From IMG/VR virus record IMGVR_UViG_3300044643_000090, positions 1-58,934 of that record: a DNA stretch of 58,934 nucleotides; one strand, written 5' to 3'. Below the pieces are notes generated by a model. The model did not search any database. It was not told where the DNA came from and worked only from the letters and a program-made list of their open reading frames with translations. Shown here piece by piece: positions 9,702 through 19,120 of this stretch. The number at the start of each line of letters is the position of its first letter. The stretch's first letter is position 1. The position numbers and the translations under genes are program-made. The DNA comes from a virus.

Positions 9702-11675
9702 TTACTGCCTGTCGTTGTTAAGATACTCTATGGTAATAGCATCCAAAGAGAAGGGGGGTGTAATGCTCTCAAAAGCATACTGGAGACTGATAGTAAGCCC
9801 AGAACCAATCATCTGAGCAGAGAAGGAGTAGGTAAGTTTTCCACCATACTGAGCGGTTCCAAAGACAGCGGAGCCATAAAAGAAGGGACTGTCTGCTGTA
9901 TTCTCTAGCCCGATAGTTGGAGGCTGGATTGTACCTATCTGGTCGAAGTTTAACTTTGGTGCCACTGTGCCAGAAATAGAACCCTCTGGGTTGAGGTATG
10001 TTGTCAGTTTGTAGAAAGTCTTTCTTACTCTGGGATCAGTGAGTGGTAGGTGTGGGGTAAAGTACTGGGCACGGATAGCCTCACCATCAAAGCTGTTGCC
10101 AGACTCCATTCGGTAGGTGTAGCCATCTCTGTTTGCAAAAAGGACTCTTTCAGAGTTGTCTGCAGCGGAGTAGATACTGTCTGCAACGTAGGCCAAGATG
10201 CCGTTGACTTCAGCCCAAGCCATTCCTTGTGCAGTCTGGTCTACAAACTGTGTAGCAAGAACTCCAAGAGAAGTCTCAGGTGTTCTGCTTGCAGAATAGC
10301 CAAACATTCTGTACTGATTTTTACCACGGATCACGCAAGAAGTAAAGCTGGTATTCCCAGAAACGAGAGAGTCTACTTCAGATTGGATGGGACGAGAAGC
10401 CACAGCAAAACCAAAGTCACCAATACGATCCGTAGCACTCAGGAGTCTTACACCATCAGGACCAAGGAAAGCAATGTCGCCACCGACTTCCTGAATAGTG
10501 TCTGTTCTTACACAACCAATGTCCAGTGAGATGGGCTGTAGTTGGAAGTCTGCGATAGTGTTGCCCACCAGTCTGTGGATTTGGTTGGTACTGAAAATAA
10601 TCAGTTGCTCTCTAAAAACAATCAGACCAGTGATTACATGCGGTGTGGTAATAACGCCTGAACCGAGAGCGACAGAAAATTCAGTGTCTGTATAGGGTGC
10701 GGTAAATACAAGAGCGTTGTCTTTTGCAAAGAAGAGTTGGTTCTTGAACTCAGCAACATGAGTGGCACCAAGGATGTCTGATGGCGCACCAGTCATTACT
10801 GTAAAGGTAGTTCCATCATACTTGAATGGGTAGTTAGAGCCATCAACACCAGCAAGAGTAGAAGTCCCAGTAAAGGAGTAACGCTCAAACCGCATCTTAC
10901 CGCCGAGAGACCTGTCTGTACTCAGAAAGGTAATTGCAGCGTTGTTTGCAGGAGAAGAAGCCAGTGCGGGGGTAATGGTAAGAGTTGCCCCACCGGATGT
11001 CACTGTGACACTGCTGGTGATAGTGTAGACTTTTTGAATACCTGCAACAGTAAAGGTATCACCCTGTTGAGGGGTTCCAGTGAGACCATCAATGACGAGG
11101 CTTGTACCTGTTTGGCTTCCACCATTGACAAGGACAGTGCCGTAGACAGGCTTATTAATCCTAATCCAACCAGTGCCGTCTGATTCCCAGATGTTTCCAC
11201 CGCGAGACACCAAAGCTCTTTGACGATAGTAAACAATACCCTCTATCAGGCTCTGTGTGTTGGAAAAAGTTACTGCTGCCCTGTCTGCAGGGGAGGATGC
11301 CAAAGAAGCACTCAGCGTCAGGGTGGCATTCTTAGAGGTGCTGTTAAAAGTAACTTCGACAATAGTGTATGTCCCAGTCACACCTGCAACAGTAAAGGTA
11401 TTCCCGATGGCTGGGGTTTCAAAGATGTTTGCGATAACAAGAGTTGTGCCTGTCTGACCACTACCCTGTACAACAGGTTCACCATAAGGTGGAACAAAGG
11501 CACTGTCAAACTTAGTATAGCCCAGAATACGTTTATAACCACCCTCAATGGATGGCTCAAAGTTGTTCAATCGTCTGGCTGTTCCCGGTGCAGTAATACC
11601 CTGTTGGAGAGGAGAAATGTTTGTGACAAGACCCCCCTTAATTTCAATAGGAAAAGTTTCCCATGTCGTTGGCAT
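9702..11675 (-). CDS. Large tail/stabilisation protein (P22 gp10-like beta-propeller type)
   Basis: 657 residues from the ATG at 11675, just after the TAA of the adaptor gene; a TTG in frame at 11684 is less likely. The N-terminus ([12 protein letters not shown] ... [17 protein letters not shown]) matches the start of packaged-DNA stabilisation proteins of podoviruses. Two inserted [13 protein letters not shown] and [13 protein letters not shown] modules precede a beta-rich domain. In such virions the protein closes the portal-adaptor channel and links it to fibres. The place between adaptor and fibre supports this. Family assignment is from motif resemblance. Confidence 0.75.
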   Translation of the reverse strand: MPTTWETFPIEIKGGLVTNISPLQQGITAPGTARRLNNFEPSIEGGYKRILGYTKFDSAFVPPYGEPVVQGSGQTGTTLVIANIFETPAIGNTFTVAGVTGTYTIVEVTFNSTSKNATLTLSASLASSPADRAAVTFSNTQSLIEGIVYYRQRALVSRGGNIWESDGTGWIRINKPVYGTVLVNGGSQTGTSLVIDGLTGTPQQGDTFTVAGIQKVYTITSSVTVTSGGATLTITPALASSPANNAAITFLSTDRSLGGKMRFERYSFTGTSTLAGVDGSNYPFKYDGTTFTVMTGAPSDILGATHVAEFKNQLFFAKDNALVFTAPYTDTEFSVALGSGVITTPHVITGLIVFREQLIIFSTNQIHRLVGNTIADFQLQPISLDIGCVRTDTIQEVGGDIAFLGPDGVRLLSATDRIGDFGFAVASRPIQSEVDSLVSGNTSFTSCVIRGKNQYRMFGYSASRTPETSLGVLATQFVDQTAQGMAWAEVNGILAYVADSIYSAADNSERVLFANRDGYTYRMESGNSFDGEAIRAQYFTPHLPLTDPRVRKTFYKLTTYLNPEGSISGTVAPKLNFDQIGTIQPPTIGLENTADSPFFYGSAVFGTAQYGGKLTYSFSAQMIGSGLTISLQYAFESITPPFSLDAITIEYLNNDRQ

Positions 11676-11676
11676 A

Positions 11677-12399
11677 TTACCCAACCCGCATGTTGTTAGA
11701 AATGTTTCTCATAACACGGGTGTCTCTTACATAGTCATAACGATTGATGTAGAGGGTTCTCATGTCCTTAATGCCTTCCTCAAACTTTTGCAAGTGCAGG
11801 GTAGCATCCTGAGTGTTGCCACGGAAGGTGTACGCGTAGTACATAGCACCATCTACAATAACAGAGCGAAACTGTTCTGGCAGTGTGGGCACATCTGTGG
11901 CGTTAGTTAGATCGACTGAGATTCTGTAGTATTCGTACACCAACTCATATGCGTAGTTTGGTGCGGGATGAACCCCAAATTTCTGGTCGGGAGTTCTGAA
12001 CACTCTCTGGGGAAGGCTCCTGATGGAGGTATTTGCAGTGTTATACTCATCATCTACATAGTTTTCTAGGTAGTCTTCGTAAGAGATGATACGGAGCTTC
12101 TGGGTAGTGTTACTGAAAGTATCGTTACGCTTAACCCTGAAGGTGTCAAAGTCAATCGTCTTTGTGTCGCTGGGGTATGCGTATCTGATTGTACCGGGAG
12201 TCAGGGTTACCTCTTGCAACACGTGGTTGAAGGGCCACTCAAACTGACTCTGACCAATGTACTGAATGGCAGAGTTAATGGAGTCTTTAGCGGAAGAATA
12301 GAAGCCAACAGCAGAAGCAAAGTTGCTGGATGTCAACTCTACTTCATTGAGCCTACGATTTACATCATTCACAAGGCCAAGAAAATTGTAAGCTGACAC
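11677..12399 (-). CDS. Head-tail adaptor (portal-connecting tail protein)
   Basis: 240 residues starting MSAYNFLGLVNDVNRRLNE. Helical N-terminus, central aromatic-rich segment (HPAPNYAYELVYEYYRIS) and a C-terminal helix. Small helical proteins of this length and starting pattern, encoded between capsid and stabilisation protein, form the adaptor ring below the portal in podoviruses. Role inferred from family pattern and gene order. Confidence 0.75.
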   Translation of the reverse strand: MSAYNFLGLVNDVNRRLNEVELTSSNFASAVGFYSSAKDSINSAIQYIGQSQFEWPFNHVLQEVTLTPGTIRYAYPSDTKTIDFDTFRVKRNDTFSNTTQKLRIISYEDYLENYVDDEYNTANTSIRSLPQRVFRTPDQKFGVHPAPNYAYELVYEYYRISVDLTNATDVPTLPEQFRSVIVDGAMYYAYTFRGNTQDATLHLQKFEEGIKDMRTLYINRYDYVRDTRVMRNISNNMRVG

Positions 12400-12427
12400 G
12401 TTGCCTATCCTTCACAGATAAAAGTGA

Positions 12428-12451
12428 AGGGTGCCCCCTAGAGGACACCCT
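12428..12451 (-). terminator. RNA hairpin after the capsid accessory gene
   Basis: AGGGTG (12428-12433) pairs with CACCCT (12446-12451), extended by CC/GG with a short loop. On the minus-strand transcript the one non-Watson-Crick position is U-G, whereas on the plus strand it would be C-A. A T-rich stretch follows. It could be an attenuator/terminator or 3' mRNA stabiliser. A sister hairpin lies after the major capsid gene. Confidence 0.6.
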
Positions 12452-12461
12452 AATGTTTTAA

Positions 12462-12950
12462 TTATGCGAGAGTGTCGCGGTCAACTTCTGCAGCGGTTTT
12501 ACGTGCATCAATGTCCATCAGAACTGCGAACACACGAACCACACCCGAGGTCGGGGCAGTCGTAGCGGTGGCAATCGTCAGGTCAATGGTGTCAGCAGTA
12601 CCACCAACCACGAGGGGCTGGAAGGCAGCAGCGTTCTGAGCGTAAGCGCCAGCAGCAGCAGCGTCAAGGTCGAAACCGTCAACAAAAACGTCAGCATCCG
12701 CACCAGTGCCGAGGTCCAGAGTGTTGTCGTTCGACTCACCACCAGCAGCGGTGATAACCTCGAAGCCAGCATTCAGGATCATGGTATTGGTGGGGACCGA
12801 GATAGCTTCGATCACGTCCGTAGCAGCCAGAGCCGAACCCTTGGCGGTAGCAGCGGCAGCGAAGTCAATCAAGACTTCTTTGAAGTAGGGCATACGACCA
12901 GCGGTGAAACCATCCACCGAGCCACGAGCCAGAGTAGTAATAGTAGCCAT
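12462..12950 (-). CDS. Capsid accessory (decoration-like) protein
   Basis: 162 residues, Ala/Thr/Asp-rich and beta-predicted: MATITTLARGSVDGFTAGR, then LDLGTGADADVFVDG and a C-terminal GVVRVFAVLMDID. Similar proteins sit immediately after the major capsid gene in marine podoviruses and are found in virions. A decoration/cement role is inferred. It is bracketed by two related RNA hairpins, which suggests its dosage is set separately from the capsid protein. Confidence 0.7.
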   Translation of the reverse strand: MATITTLARGSVDGFTAGRMPYFKEVLIDFAAAATAKGSALAATDVIEAISVPTNTMILNAGFEVITAAGGESNDNTLDLGTGADADVFVDGFDLDAAAAGAYAQNAAAFQPLVVGGTADTIDLTIATATTAPTSGVVRVFAVLMDIDARKTAAEVDRDTLA

Positions 12951-12985
12951 AATAGAATCCTTTCCTAAGAGCTATGGCAGAGGAA

Positions 12986-13005
12986 GGTGCCCCGAGAGGG
13001 ACACC
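12986..13005 (-). terminator. RNA hairpin after the major capsid gene
   Basis: GGTGCCCC (12986-12993), loop GAGA, GGGACACC (12998-13005). As minus-strand RNA the stem is 8 bp with a U-G wobble; on the other strand it would contain a C-A mismatch. It lies between the capsid stop (13023) and the next ribosome site and has no strong T-run, so partial termination or mRNA protection is more likely than full termination. Confidence 0.6.
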
Positions 13006-13022
13006 CTAAGTTCACCTACCAA

Positions 13023-14099
13023 TTAGGCGAGGTTATAACGGGCAACCGTCAGAGCTTCCGGGCGCAGAATCTTACGACCGTACAGGTGCATACCACGCAC
13101 GATGTCAGCGAACGAGTCCGGGTCACGGTAGGTCTCGGTCTTGTTGATCTGCTCAGCGGTAGCCACTGCCGAGTCATGACCAGCAACGATCACACCGTAG
13201 TTCGTGGACTGAGCGCTGGAGTTACCCACGAAGGACGAACCGCTACCGACCTGCGGCAGGTTGTTCGACACGTAGACGCGGAAGCCATTCCAGTTCGTCA
13301 GAACCAGACCGTTACGCAGAGCACCCGACTCGCCCTGATCTGCATTCAGGAAGCGCGAATCTTCATCCATCAGGACTTCCATCATCACGGGATCAATCAC
13401 CAACCAACGGCCAGACTTGTCCACGTTCTGCTGGTCGAGCAGACGGCCCATGCGGTTAATCAGCATGACGGGCGAGACGTGAGTGGTCGGAAGCGAGGAA
13501 GCACCCGGAAGACGAGCAGCAACCGGGATCGAGTCCCCAGCGCTACCAGCCGTGGTGATGTTGCCGAACGAGGGGCGCGAGAGCTTCATCGAAGTCAGCA
13601 GTTCGTCCGAGCCAGCCGTGGTGATAGCTTTGGTGCCATTCACAACGTCATTCACGGTACCAGCATTGGTGTGCAGAGCGGTCTGCTTGTAGCCCGACAG
13701 GTAGCCCAGAACTTCTTGGTCATGCTGGTCAGCCAAGCGGTAAGCCGCACGGTTGGTAGCAAGGTCCATGAAGTTGACGTGCGAGTGAGCTTCTTCGATG
13801 TCATCAACTTTGAAGGCGAAGTAGTTGGCCTTGTCGATAACCAGCGAGAAGTCTTCGTCGTCGAGGTCTTGAGCTTGAATCTGGGTGCCACGAGCATAGG
13901 CCGAGACCGAGATTTCCGGTTCTTTGATGATACGGACGGTATCACCCTGAGCCGAGATTTCACCGAAGTAATCCGAGTTAGTGATGTCACCAACCACAGT
14001 TGCTTTACGGAGAGCGAGTTGAACTTTCTTCGAGTAGATGACCGAAGAGAAGTTACCATTGGGAAGCGAGCCGTAGCCCGATGCAGTTTGAAAAGCCAT
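13023..14099 (-). CDS. Major capsid protein
   Basis: 358 residues from the ATG at 14099, which has AAGGAGAT seven bases upstream; an upstream in-frame ATG at 14144 lacks such a site. It begins MAFQTASGYGSLPNGNFSSV and contains KVQLALRKATVVGDITNSDY, VDDIEEAHSHVNFMD and a C-terminal YGRKILRPEALTVARYNLA. This pattern is that of HK97-fold capsid proteins of T7-like and marine podoviruses. Gene order scaffold - capsid agrees. The strong ribosome site and a consensus promoter upstream (14677-14704) fit high late expression. Confidence 0.93.
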   Translation of the reverse strand: MAFQTASGYGSLPNGNFSSVIYSKKVQLALRKATVVGDITNSDYFGEISAQGDTVRIIKEPEISVSAYARGTQIQAQDLDDEDFSLVIDKANYFAFKVDDIEEAHSHVNFMDLATNRAAYRLADQHDQEVLGYLSGYKQTALHTNAGTVNDVVNGTKAITTAGSDELLTSMKLSRPSFGNITTAGSAGDSIPVAARLPGASSLPTTHVSPVMLINRMGRLLDQQNVDKSGRWLVIDPVMMEVLMDEDSRFLNADQGESGALRNGLVLTNWNGFRVYVSNNLPQVGSGSSFVGNSSAQSTNYGVIVAGHDSAVATAEQINKTETYRDPDSFADIVRGMHLYGRKILRPEALTVARYNLA

Positions 14100-14160
14100 A
14101 GTGTATCTCCTTTGCATGGCTATTTGTTGAGCACTTTCGTGCAAAACGATATAACCACCT

Positions 14161-14170
14161 TAAGAGGCCA
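14161..14170. repeat. TAAGAGGCCA flank, capsid side of the HNH gene
   Basis: The ten bases TAAGAGGCCA occur here and again at 14652-14661, on either side of the HNH gene, in similar surroundings (CAAAT and GGGTGTCA nearby). They may mark the edges of an inserted element. Confidence 0.5.
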
Positions 14171-14214
14171 ATTGCATTTGGGGTGTCAAAGAAGGGATCA
14201 GCTTCTTGAGGCCC

Positions 14215-14634
14215 TTACTCTTGGGTAATCTCAGATTTGTTATTCGTTATCTTCTCGCAAAGAGACAAGAAAAATTCTTCTGAAAACTCTTGTTTCATGC
14301 GATTCACAGAAGCGGATACCAATTGCAGGTTGCCTTTGACGTATCCTTGCTTACTGTCTTTTCGATCAAGCGAGATAGTGTGCGGGTGGTTAATCTCTGT
14401 GGAGAGAGGCAATCCGCTATAAATGCACTTGCCGTTTTGATTGCACCAAATGTCAAAAAGGTATTCCCAATCGACATCCGGGTCAAATTCTTTTGTCCTG
14501 AGTCTTGCTTTTGTGACAAGGTTCTTTAGCTTAGAGAAGAGTGCGAGGTCTTCGTCAGAAAATCTCTCTTTCCACCACAAGCTACTGAATCTAGTATCCC
14601 TACCACTGACAAGCAAAATCAAACTCCTGAACAA
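14215..14634 (-). CDS. Free-standing HNH endonuclease (homing type) between scaffold and capsid
   Basis: Up to 139 residues. The frame opens at TTG 14634, but TTG 14616 has AGGAG six bases upstream and is the better start. The nuclease core is in the C-terminal half: NGKCIYSGLPLS (first Cys/strand), TISLDRKDSKQGYVKGN (Asp/Asn metal site) and LVSASVNRMKQ. It resembles HNH homing endonucleases that interrupt phage operons and cut unoccupied alleles to spread. It is flanked by the short repeat TAAGAGGCCA and splits the usual scaffold-capsid pair. A second gene of the same general type is at 43920. Confidence 0.75.
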   Translation of the reverse strand: MFRSLILLVSGRDTRFSSLWWKERFSDEDLALFSKLKNLVTKARLRTKEFDPDVDWEYLFDIWCNQNGKCIYSGLPLSTEINHPHTISLDRKDSKQGYVKGNLQLVSASVNRMKQEFSEEFFLSLCEKITNNKSEITQE

Positions 14635-14651
14635 ATAGCTATGGGTGTCAC

Positions 14652-14661
14652 TAAGAGGCCA
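14652..14661. repeat. TAAGAGGCCA flank, scaffold side of the HNH gene
   Basis: Second copy of the ten-base flank at 14161-14170. GGGTGTCA sits immediately left of it (14643-14650) and near the other copy (14181-14188). Confidence 0.5.
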
Positions 14662-14676
14662 CAGCTATTTGAGGTA

Positions 14677-14704
14677 GTTATATGAAGAAGTCCTTACTTG
14701 TCAA
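14677..14704 (-). promoter_or_regulatory. Strong sigma-70-like promoter for HNH/capsid genes
   Basis: Minus strand TTGACA (14699-14704), 16-base spacer, TATAAC (14677-14682). Both hexamers are near consensus. It sits at the end of the scaffold gene and would give a separate transcript for the HNH gene and the major capsid protein. Its distance to the capsid gene is probably enlarged by the HNH insertion. Confidence 0.65.
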
Positions 14705-14707
14705 GAA

Positions 14708-15565
14708 CTATCTTGCACCGCCAGAGAGATCGTACACAAAATTACCCTTACGGATAGCTTCCATGATCTTGCCCTCATTCTTGGCGTATTCATCCATGTT
14801 CATCTTAGCAACACGGGATTCGTAAATTTTCTCACCGTCCTTATCAAAGTCCACATTGGCTTTGGTCTTAGTTGGGATGAGAGACGCAGCTTCCTTGTTT
14901 TTTGCTTTGAGGGCCGAGGGAGTAAGACCCTTATCAACCTTATAGAGATCAAGAACACGGACTACTGCACGGGCATCTTCTTCGTTCTCGTAGAGGGCGT
15001 CCTGAACCCACTTGGGTTGTTCTTCTGCCCAATCATGGAACTCGTCAGACTTACGAAGAGCATCAAAATCAGGGTGAGACACTCGGATAGCATCAAGAGC
15101 TTTATTCCGTGTAGCCTCAACAGATAACTTCTCATACTCATCAAACTTATTCTTGTACTTCGAGAGCTTTTCTTCTGCTTTCTTAGTTGCAATTGTTTCA
15201 ACAATAGAGGCAACGTCAGGGTACTTTCTTGCCCAAGCTGCAATATCTTCATCAGACTTTGGTGGCAAGATACGTGCACTGGGTGACACAGAGTTTTTCA
15301 ACTCCTCAAACTTTGCTTCCCACTCTTTTTCTTTTTCAGAAAGATGCCTACGCAGATCACCATAGCGCTTCTTAAAAGACTTCTCTTCCGGGTCGTTAGG
15401 TTCAGGCTCAGCCTCTTGGGACTTAACCCTTACTTCTTCCTTAGGCTCTTCTTCTGGGGCCATTGTTTTATTGATAAGCTCTTCAAGTTCTTTTTCTTCA
15501 GCTTCGATACGTTTACGGTTACGGCTGCTGAAAGAGGAATCAACGTAGACTTTAGTTACAGACAT
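14708..15565 (-). CDS. Capsid scaffolding protein
   Basis: 285 residues, highly charged and helical. It has an acidic N-terminal region (RIEAEEKELEELINK, EEEPKEEVRVKSQE) and LSEKEKEWEAKFEELKNS coiled coil. A central segment (DEDIAAWARKYPDVASIVE) and a basic/aromatic C-terminus (RKGNFVYDLSGGAR) follow. Composition, length and the position directly before the capsid gene are those of podovirus scaffolds that line the procapsid and leave before DNA fills it. AAGGATAAAG precedes the ATG. Confidence 0.88.
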   Translation of the reverse strand: MSVTKVYVDSSFSSRNRKRIEAEEKELEELINKTMAPEEEPKEEVRVKSQEAEPEPNDPEEKSFKKRYGDLRRHLSEKEKEWEAKFEELKNSVSPSARILPPKSDEDIAAWARKYPDVASIVETIATKKAEEKLSKYKNKFDEYEKLSVEATRNKALDAIRVSHPDFDALRKSDEFHDWAEEQPKWVQDALYENEEDARAVVRVLDLYKVDKGLTPSALKAKNKEAASLIPTKTKANVDFDKDGEKIYESRVAKMNMDEYAKNEGKIMEAIRKGNFVYDLSGGAR

Positions 15566-15614
15566 TCTTTATCCTTTATGTTGGGGCCAGCCTTAGCTGG
15601 GTAGCCTTATTGTT

Positions 15615-15643
15615 TGTATATCACAGTCTTGGTTAAGAGGCAA
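15615..15643 (-). promoter_or_regulatory. Sigma-70-like promoter upstream of scaffold
   Basis: Minus strand TTGCCT (15638-15643), 17-base spacer, TATACA (15615-15620). It lies in the gap before the scaffold gene with ~49 bases of leader. Confidence 0.5.
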
Positions 15644-18600
15644 GACCTTTTCTACTACGAACAGTTTTTTGGGGCTTGCTAATCAAACCACCCTCTGCAC
15701 GACGGGTTGCATTCGATCCGCCCTGACCATAATTACCAGAACCTACGTTACCGGGACCACCAGTACCTGTACCTCCACCGGGAGTACCACCAGACGTATT
15801 TCCGCTAGAACCTACATTACCGGGACCACCTGTTCCAAAGCCTCCGCCGGGAGTTCCACCAGAAGTTCCAGTACCTCCGGGCTTGTCTTTATCTTTATCT
15901 GCAACGGCAGCAGCAAGACCCGGATCAACTTTACCCTCGCCGTAACCCACACTGACGTTGGCACCCTTGTCAGAAGATTTAGAAGGTGTTGCAGTGGTTC
16001 CAGAAGGTTTACCTGCCAGACCTGTGCTGGGGGTTGTGTCAGTAGTTCTACTTAAAGCAGCAGAAGCATATCCAGTGCCTGTAGCTACAACACCAGTGCG
16101 AACAGCCATTCTTTGGGCAGCAGGAAGATCGTCAATCTTAGTCTCAATACGAGCCTCTAGGTCATTGTACTGAGTAGTACCTTTTAAACCTTGGGCTTCC
16201 ATTACTCCAAGAGCAGCCCTTGCTTCTGCAATGTTTTGTACTTCAGAAGTAGCACGTGTACCGAGACCCAGACCACCAAGAACAGCACCAACAGGCCCAC
16301 CGACAATAGCACCAGCAAGACCCAATCCTTTGCCGACAGTGGTACCTTTTTTGTCAGAGAGAGCATCTACGCCAAAGCTGTATGGGTCTGAAGTGATAGC
16401 TTCTGAGTTTTTCTCTGCCCACCTATCATAACTTAAAGACCCTTCGCCAGTGCTACCAGTCGTGGGAGTTTGATCCATATCTCTTCCACCACGTTCAACC
16501 TCTACAGGTTTTACACTAGGAATCTGGGTTGTAGGGGTCTGAGTACCACTCTGAAGCTGCTCTGCAAGGGCAGGGGTCCACGGAACAAACCCTTCAGGCA
16601 CAAGGCCCATTGGAATACCATTAAGGAACTGGACTGTTTTTTCTTCTCCAGTTGTGGGATTAATGTACTTGCGAGACTCAAAAGCACCTGAAGATTCTGG
16701 GAGAGTAAATTGAGTGCGGTCAAAAGTAGAAGTGCTGTCTCTTGTTAAGCCACCCTCTTGCATACCCATAGGGCCACCCATACCTTCAGGCATCTGGTAC
16801 ATGGTAGCTTGATCTTGGTAGGGGGTAGTAGCAGGCTGTTGAACCATACCACCGTAGGCCATTCCAGAGCCTCCCAGAACCTCATTCAACATCTGCTCTT
16901 CCTCAGGGGTAAGCTCTTCATCTTGGCTTTCCATGGGCACTCCCTGAGCGTTTACGGGGGTACCACCGATACGACCATCAGCTTCCATCTCCATCATGCC
17001 CTGCTTAGCCTGAGCACGAAGGTCTTCGAAGAATCTTACACCGTAGTAGCGCAACACGTCTGCAGGGATAACATACTCACCCTCAGAGAGTTTAACGTCA
17101 ATGTCATCACGCACTTCCGAAGCCAAGGAACCCGGAGGGATTTCGTTACCAGTGACAGGCTCACGGTTCATTCCGTCATCAGCCATGCCACCTTCTTGCA
17201 TCAGTCTATTCATTTGGTCATCCTCTACCATGCCACCTTGGGCAAATCTAACCTTTTGTGTTGCAGGGTCAAAATTAAAATCTGTGATATCTAACTCTTT
17301 TGCAGCCGAAGTTCTTTTTCCTGATTTTTGTGTCAAGTCCTTGTACTCAAGGTTGCGAGTCCCAACTTTAATTTTGTTTCCGTACTCACTGTTTAGGGTG
17401 TTTACAGCCTTTTTTACAGCATTTTCGTAAGTTGGTCTCAAAGCTTTTTTAGCAGCTTCAAACCCACCCTCAAAGTCCTCGGCCCTCAGTCTTGCAATTT
17501 CATCAAGATTAGGTATTACAAGCTTGTTCACACCTTCTTGTTTTGCCCTAGCAATGTTTGCAAGCAACAGGTTTTTTACGTAAGCTGAAGTGGATTCAAA
17601 GGGAATATCCTTAGGACTGTACCCAGCTTCTGCTTGTTTTAACTCTACTTGATAACCTGCAAAATCTTTTAAAGCATAGTCGATTTTAGATTCAAGATAG
17701 GTAAGGTCACCCTCTGATATATCAGAGTCTACAGCTTTTCTTAAAGCATCTTTATGTATTTGACCTACATCTCTTCCTTCAGCGGTAATTCCAAAAGTGT
17801 TTTTGTAAGCCTCTTTAAGAGCTGCTTTATCAAGGGTAGGTTTAAGTGCCTCTTTTTCAAAGAAATCAAAAACCCTTTCATTGTAACCTACCCTAGCGTC
17901 TAAGCCCAAAAAAGCTTTTATGTCACCTACGTTTTCCACCGGATCAGGGACAGAAAATGATTTTCCTACGCTTTGTAATGCGTCACTCTGAAGCTCATTA
18001 AGGACAAAATATTTTTCCCCGGAAGCGTCTACATGGGCAGTTGTGCGAGAGTGAGCCAAAGTTTCAGACCCAAAGTGCGTATTAACCTTACCCGGCAAAG
18101 CTTTTGCATCTAGGGTAATTTCAAAGTAGTCTGTCGGCTTGTCCACGTAGTTTTTAGGAATCTGTTGACCTTTAAAGATGGTTTTTTTACCGCTCCTAAT
18201 TTGTGCAACTGTACCTTCTAAACTGTACTCAAGATTTTCTAAGAGTTCTTCTCTGGAGTATTTTTTATCTGGGTCCAAATTCAAACGACTAAATTGAAGC
18301 TCTCCTTTAGAGACATTTGGTGCCCTTTTATTAAGGTATGCCATAATGTCTCTGCCACTCTTACCTTTAGCACCAATATCCATAGAACCGATTGCAGATA
18401 CAAGCGGACTATAAAAAGAGACAAGGTTGGGGTCTTCAGTGTCTTTAGGCTTAAAAAGGGGATTGATCTGAGATTTAGGTTTTGAAGGGCCAGCACCACC
18501 AGAACTCAGAATGGTATCGTCCAAAGGTTTACCAATGCGTGTGGCTGCACCTGTCATACTTACTGGGAGGACTTCTGAGAGGTCACCATATGTGGGGCTA

Positions 18601-18932
18601 TCACCAGAGGCAATCTTACGGAAAGGCTCATAGGCACTTTTTGCAGTCTCTTTTACAAACTCAGAAGTTTCTTCAAGGGAAGGCAGAGATGGGTCAGACA
18701 GATACTCTCCTACAGCCTTGGCTGCGGTTACAATAGGACGCTCTTGTGGTGTCTTGGTCTCTGGGTAGAGAGTGTACTCTTCTCCTGTCTTTGATCTATA
18801 GACAGTGCCGCCGATCTCATCAAAACCAACTACAGTGTCATCAGGGCCTGCAATCAGAGGGACGTTCTGTGCACTGATGTCTTTAATGCGGGTAAAGGGC
18901 AAACCTTTTTCTGTCTGTTCGTCTTCGGTCAT
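15633..18932 (-). CDS. Large virion-associated protein with an LQSD motif domain and Gly-rich tail
   Basis: 1099 residues. N-terminal ~150 residues are unstructured-looking. Residues ~240-540 hold a globular region with KYFVLNELQSDALQS; LQSD motifs of this kind occur in large multi-domain phage proteins that may be delivered with the DNA. Residues ~560-700 hold AQGGMVEDDQMNRLMQEGG and KLSEGEYVIPADVLRYYGV, a block frequent in marine podovirus virion proteins. The last ~350 residues are low complexity with GTGGPGNVGSS repeats. It lies between portal and scaffold. Likely packaged in the head; catalytic role unknown. Confidence 0.75.
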   Translation of the reverse strand: MTEDEQTEKGLPFTRIKDISAQNVPLIAGPDDTVVGFDEIGGTVYRSKTGEEYTLYPETKTPQERPIVTAAKAVGEYLSDPSLPSLEETSEFVKETAKSAYEPFRKIASGDSPTYGDLSEVLPVSMTGAATRIGKPLDDTILSSGGAGPSKPKSQINPLFKPKDTEDPNLVSFYSPLVSAIGSMDIGAKGKSGRDIMAYLNKRAPNVSKGELQFSRLNLDPDKKYSREELLENLEYSLEGTVAQIRSGKKTIFKGQQIPKNYVDKPTDYFEITLDAKALPGKVNTHFGSETLAHSRTTAHVDASGEKYFVLNELQSDALQSVGKSFSVPDPVENVGDIKAFLGLDARVGYNERVFDFFEKEALKPTLDKAALKEAYKNTFGITAEGRDVGQIHKDALRKAVDSDISEGDLTYLESKIDYALKDFAGYQVELKQAEAGYSPKDIPFESTSAYVKNLLLANIARAKQEGVNKLVIPNLDEIARLRAEDFEGGFEAAKKALRPTYENAVKKAVNTLNSEYGNKIKVGTRNLEYKDLTQKSGKRTSAAKELDITDFNFDPATQKVRFAQGGMVEDDQMNRLMQEGGMADDGMNREPVTGNEIPPGSLASEVRDDIDVKLSEGEYVIPADVLRYYGVRFFEDLRAQAKQGMMEMEADGRIGGTPVNAQGVPMESQDEELTPEEEQMLNEVLGGSGMAYGGMVQQPATTPYQDQATMYQMPEGMGGPMGMQEGGLTRDSTSTFDRTQFTLPESSGAFESRKYINPTTGEEKTVQFLNGIPMGLVPEGFVPWTPALAEQLQSGTQTPTTQIPSVKPVEVERGGRDMDQTPTTGSTGEGSLSYDRWAEKNSEAITSDPYSFGVDALSDKKGTTVGKGLGLAGAIVGGPVGAVLGGLGLGTRATSEVQNIAEARAALGVMEAQGLKGTTQYNDLEARIETKIDDLPAAQRMAVRTGVVATGTGYASAALSRTTDTTPSTGLAGKPSGTTATPSKSSDKGANVSVGYGEGKVDPGLAAAVADKDKDKPGGTGTSGGTPGGGFGTGGPGNVGSSGNTSGGTPGGGTGTGGPGNVGSGNYGQGGSNATRRAEGGLISKPQKTVRSRKGLAS

Positions 18933-19120
18933 TCTGCATTCACCTTGTCACGGAGTTTCATCAGGTTCTTCAAGGCTTGAATCTCTCCTTGAGTCCGGTA
19001 AATATCTACAGTGTCTGTGACCTGTTCGAGCTTCTTATAGCAGGCTTGGATTCTGTTGCCCAACTCCTGCTGGAAGTCAGTCCAGAGTTCTTTGTTGTTG
19101 ACGAAAGGCTTCAGGTTCAC
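18929..19120 (-). CDS. Small helical protein between portal and large virion gene
   Basis: 63 residues, all-helical: MNLKPFVNNKELWTDFQQEL, then RTQGEIQALKNLMKLRDKV. It overlaps both neighbours by 4 bases, so it is coupled in the portal operon. Small proteins with a similar LWxxFxxEL start are found next to portal genes in other marine phages. No function assigned. Confidence 0.75.
   Translation of the reverse strand: MNLKPFVNNKELWTDFQQELGNRIQACYKKLEQVTDTVDIYRTQGEIQALKNLMKLRDKVNAE

Noticed and set aside
12987-14228. 413-aa plus-strand frame opposite the capsid gene
   Set aside because: Antisense to a clear major capsid gene, no ribosome site, composition of a shadow frame.
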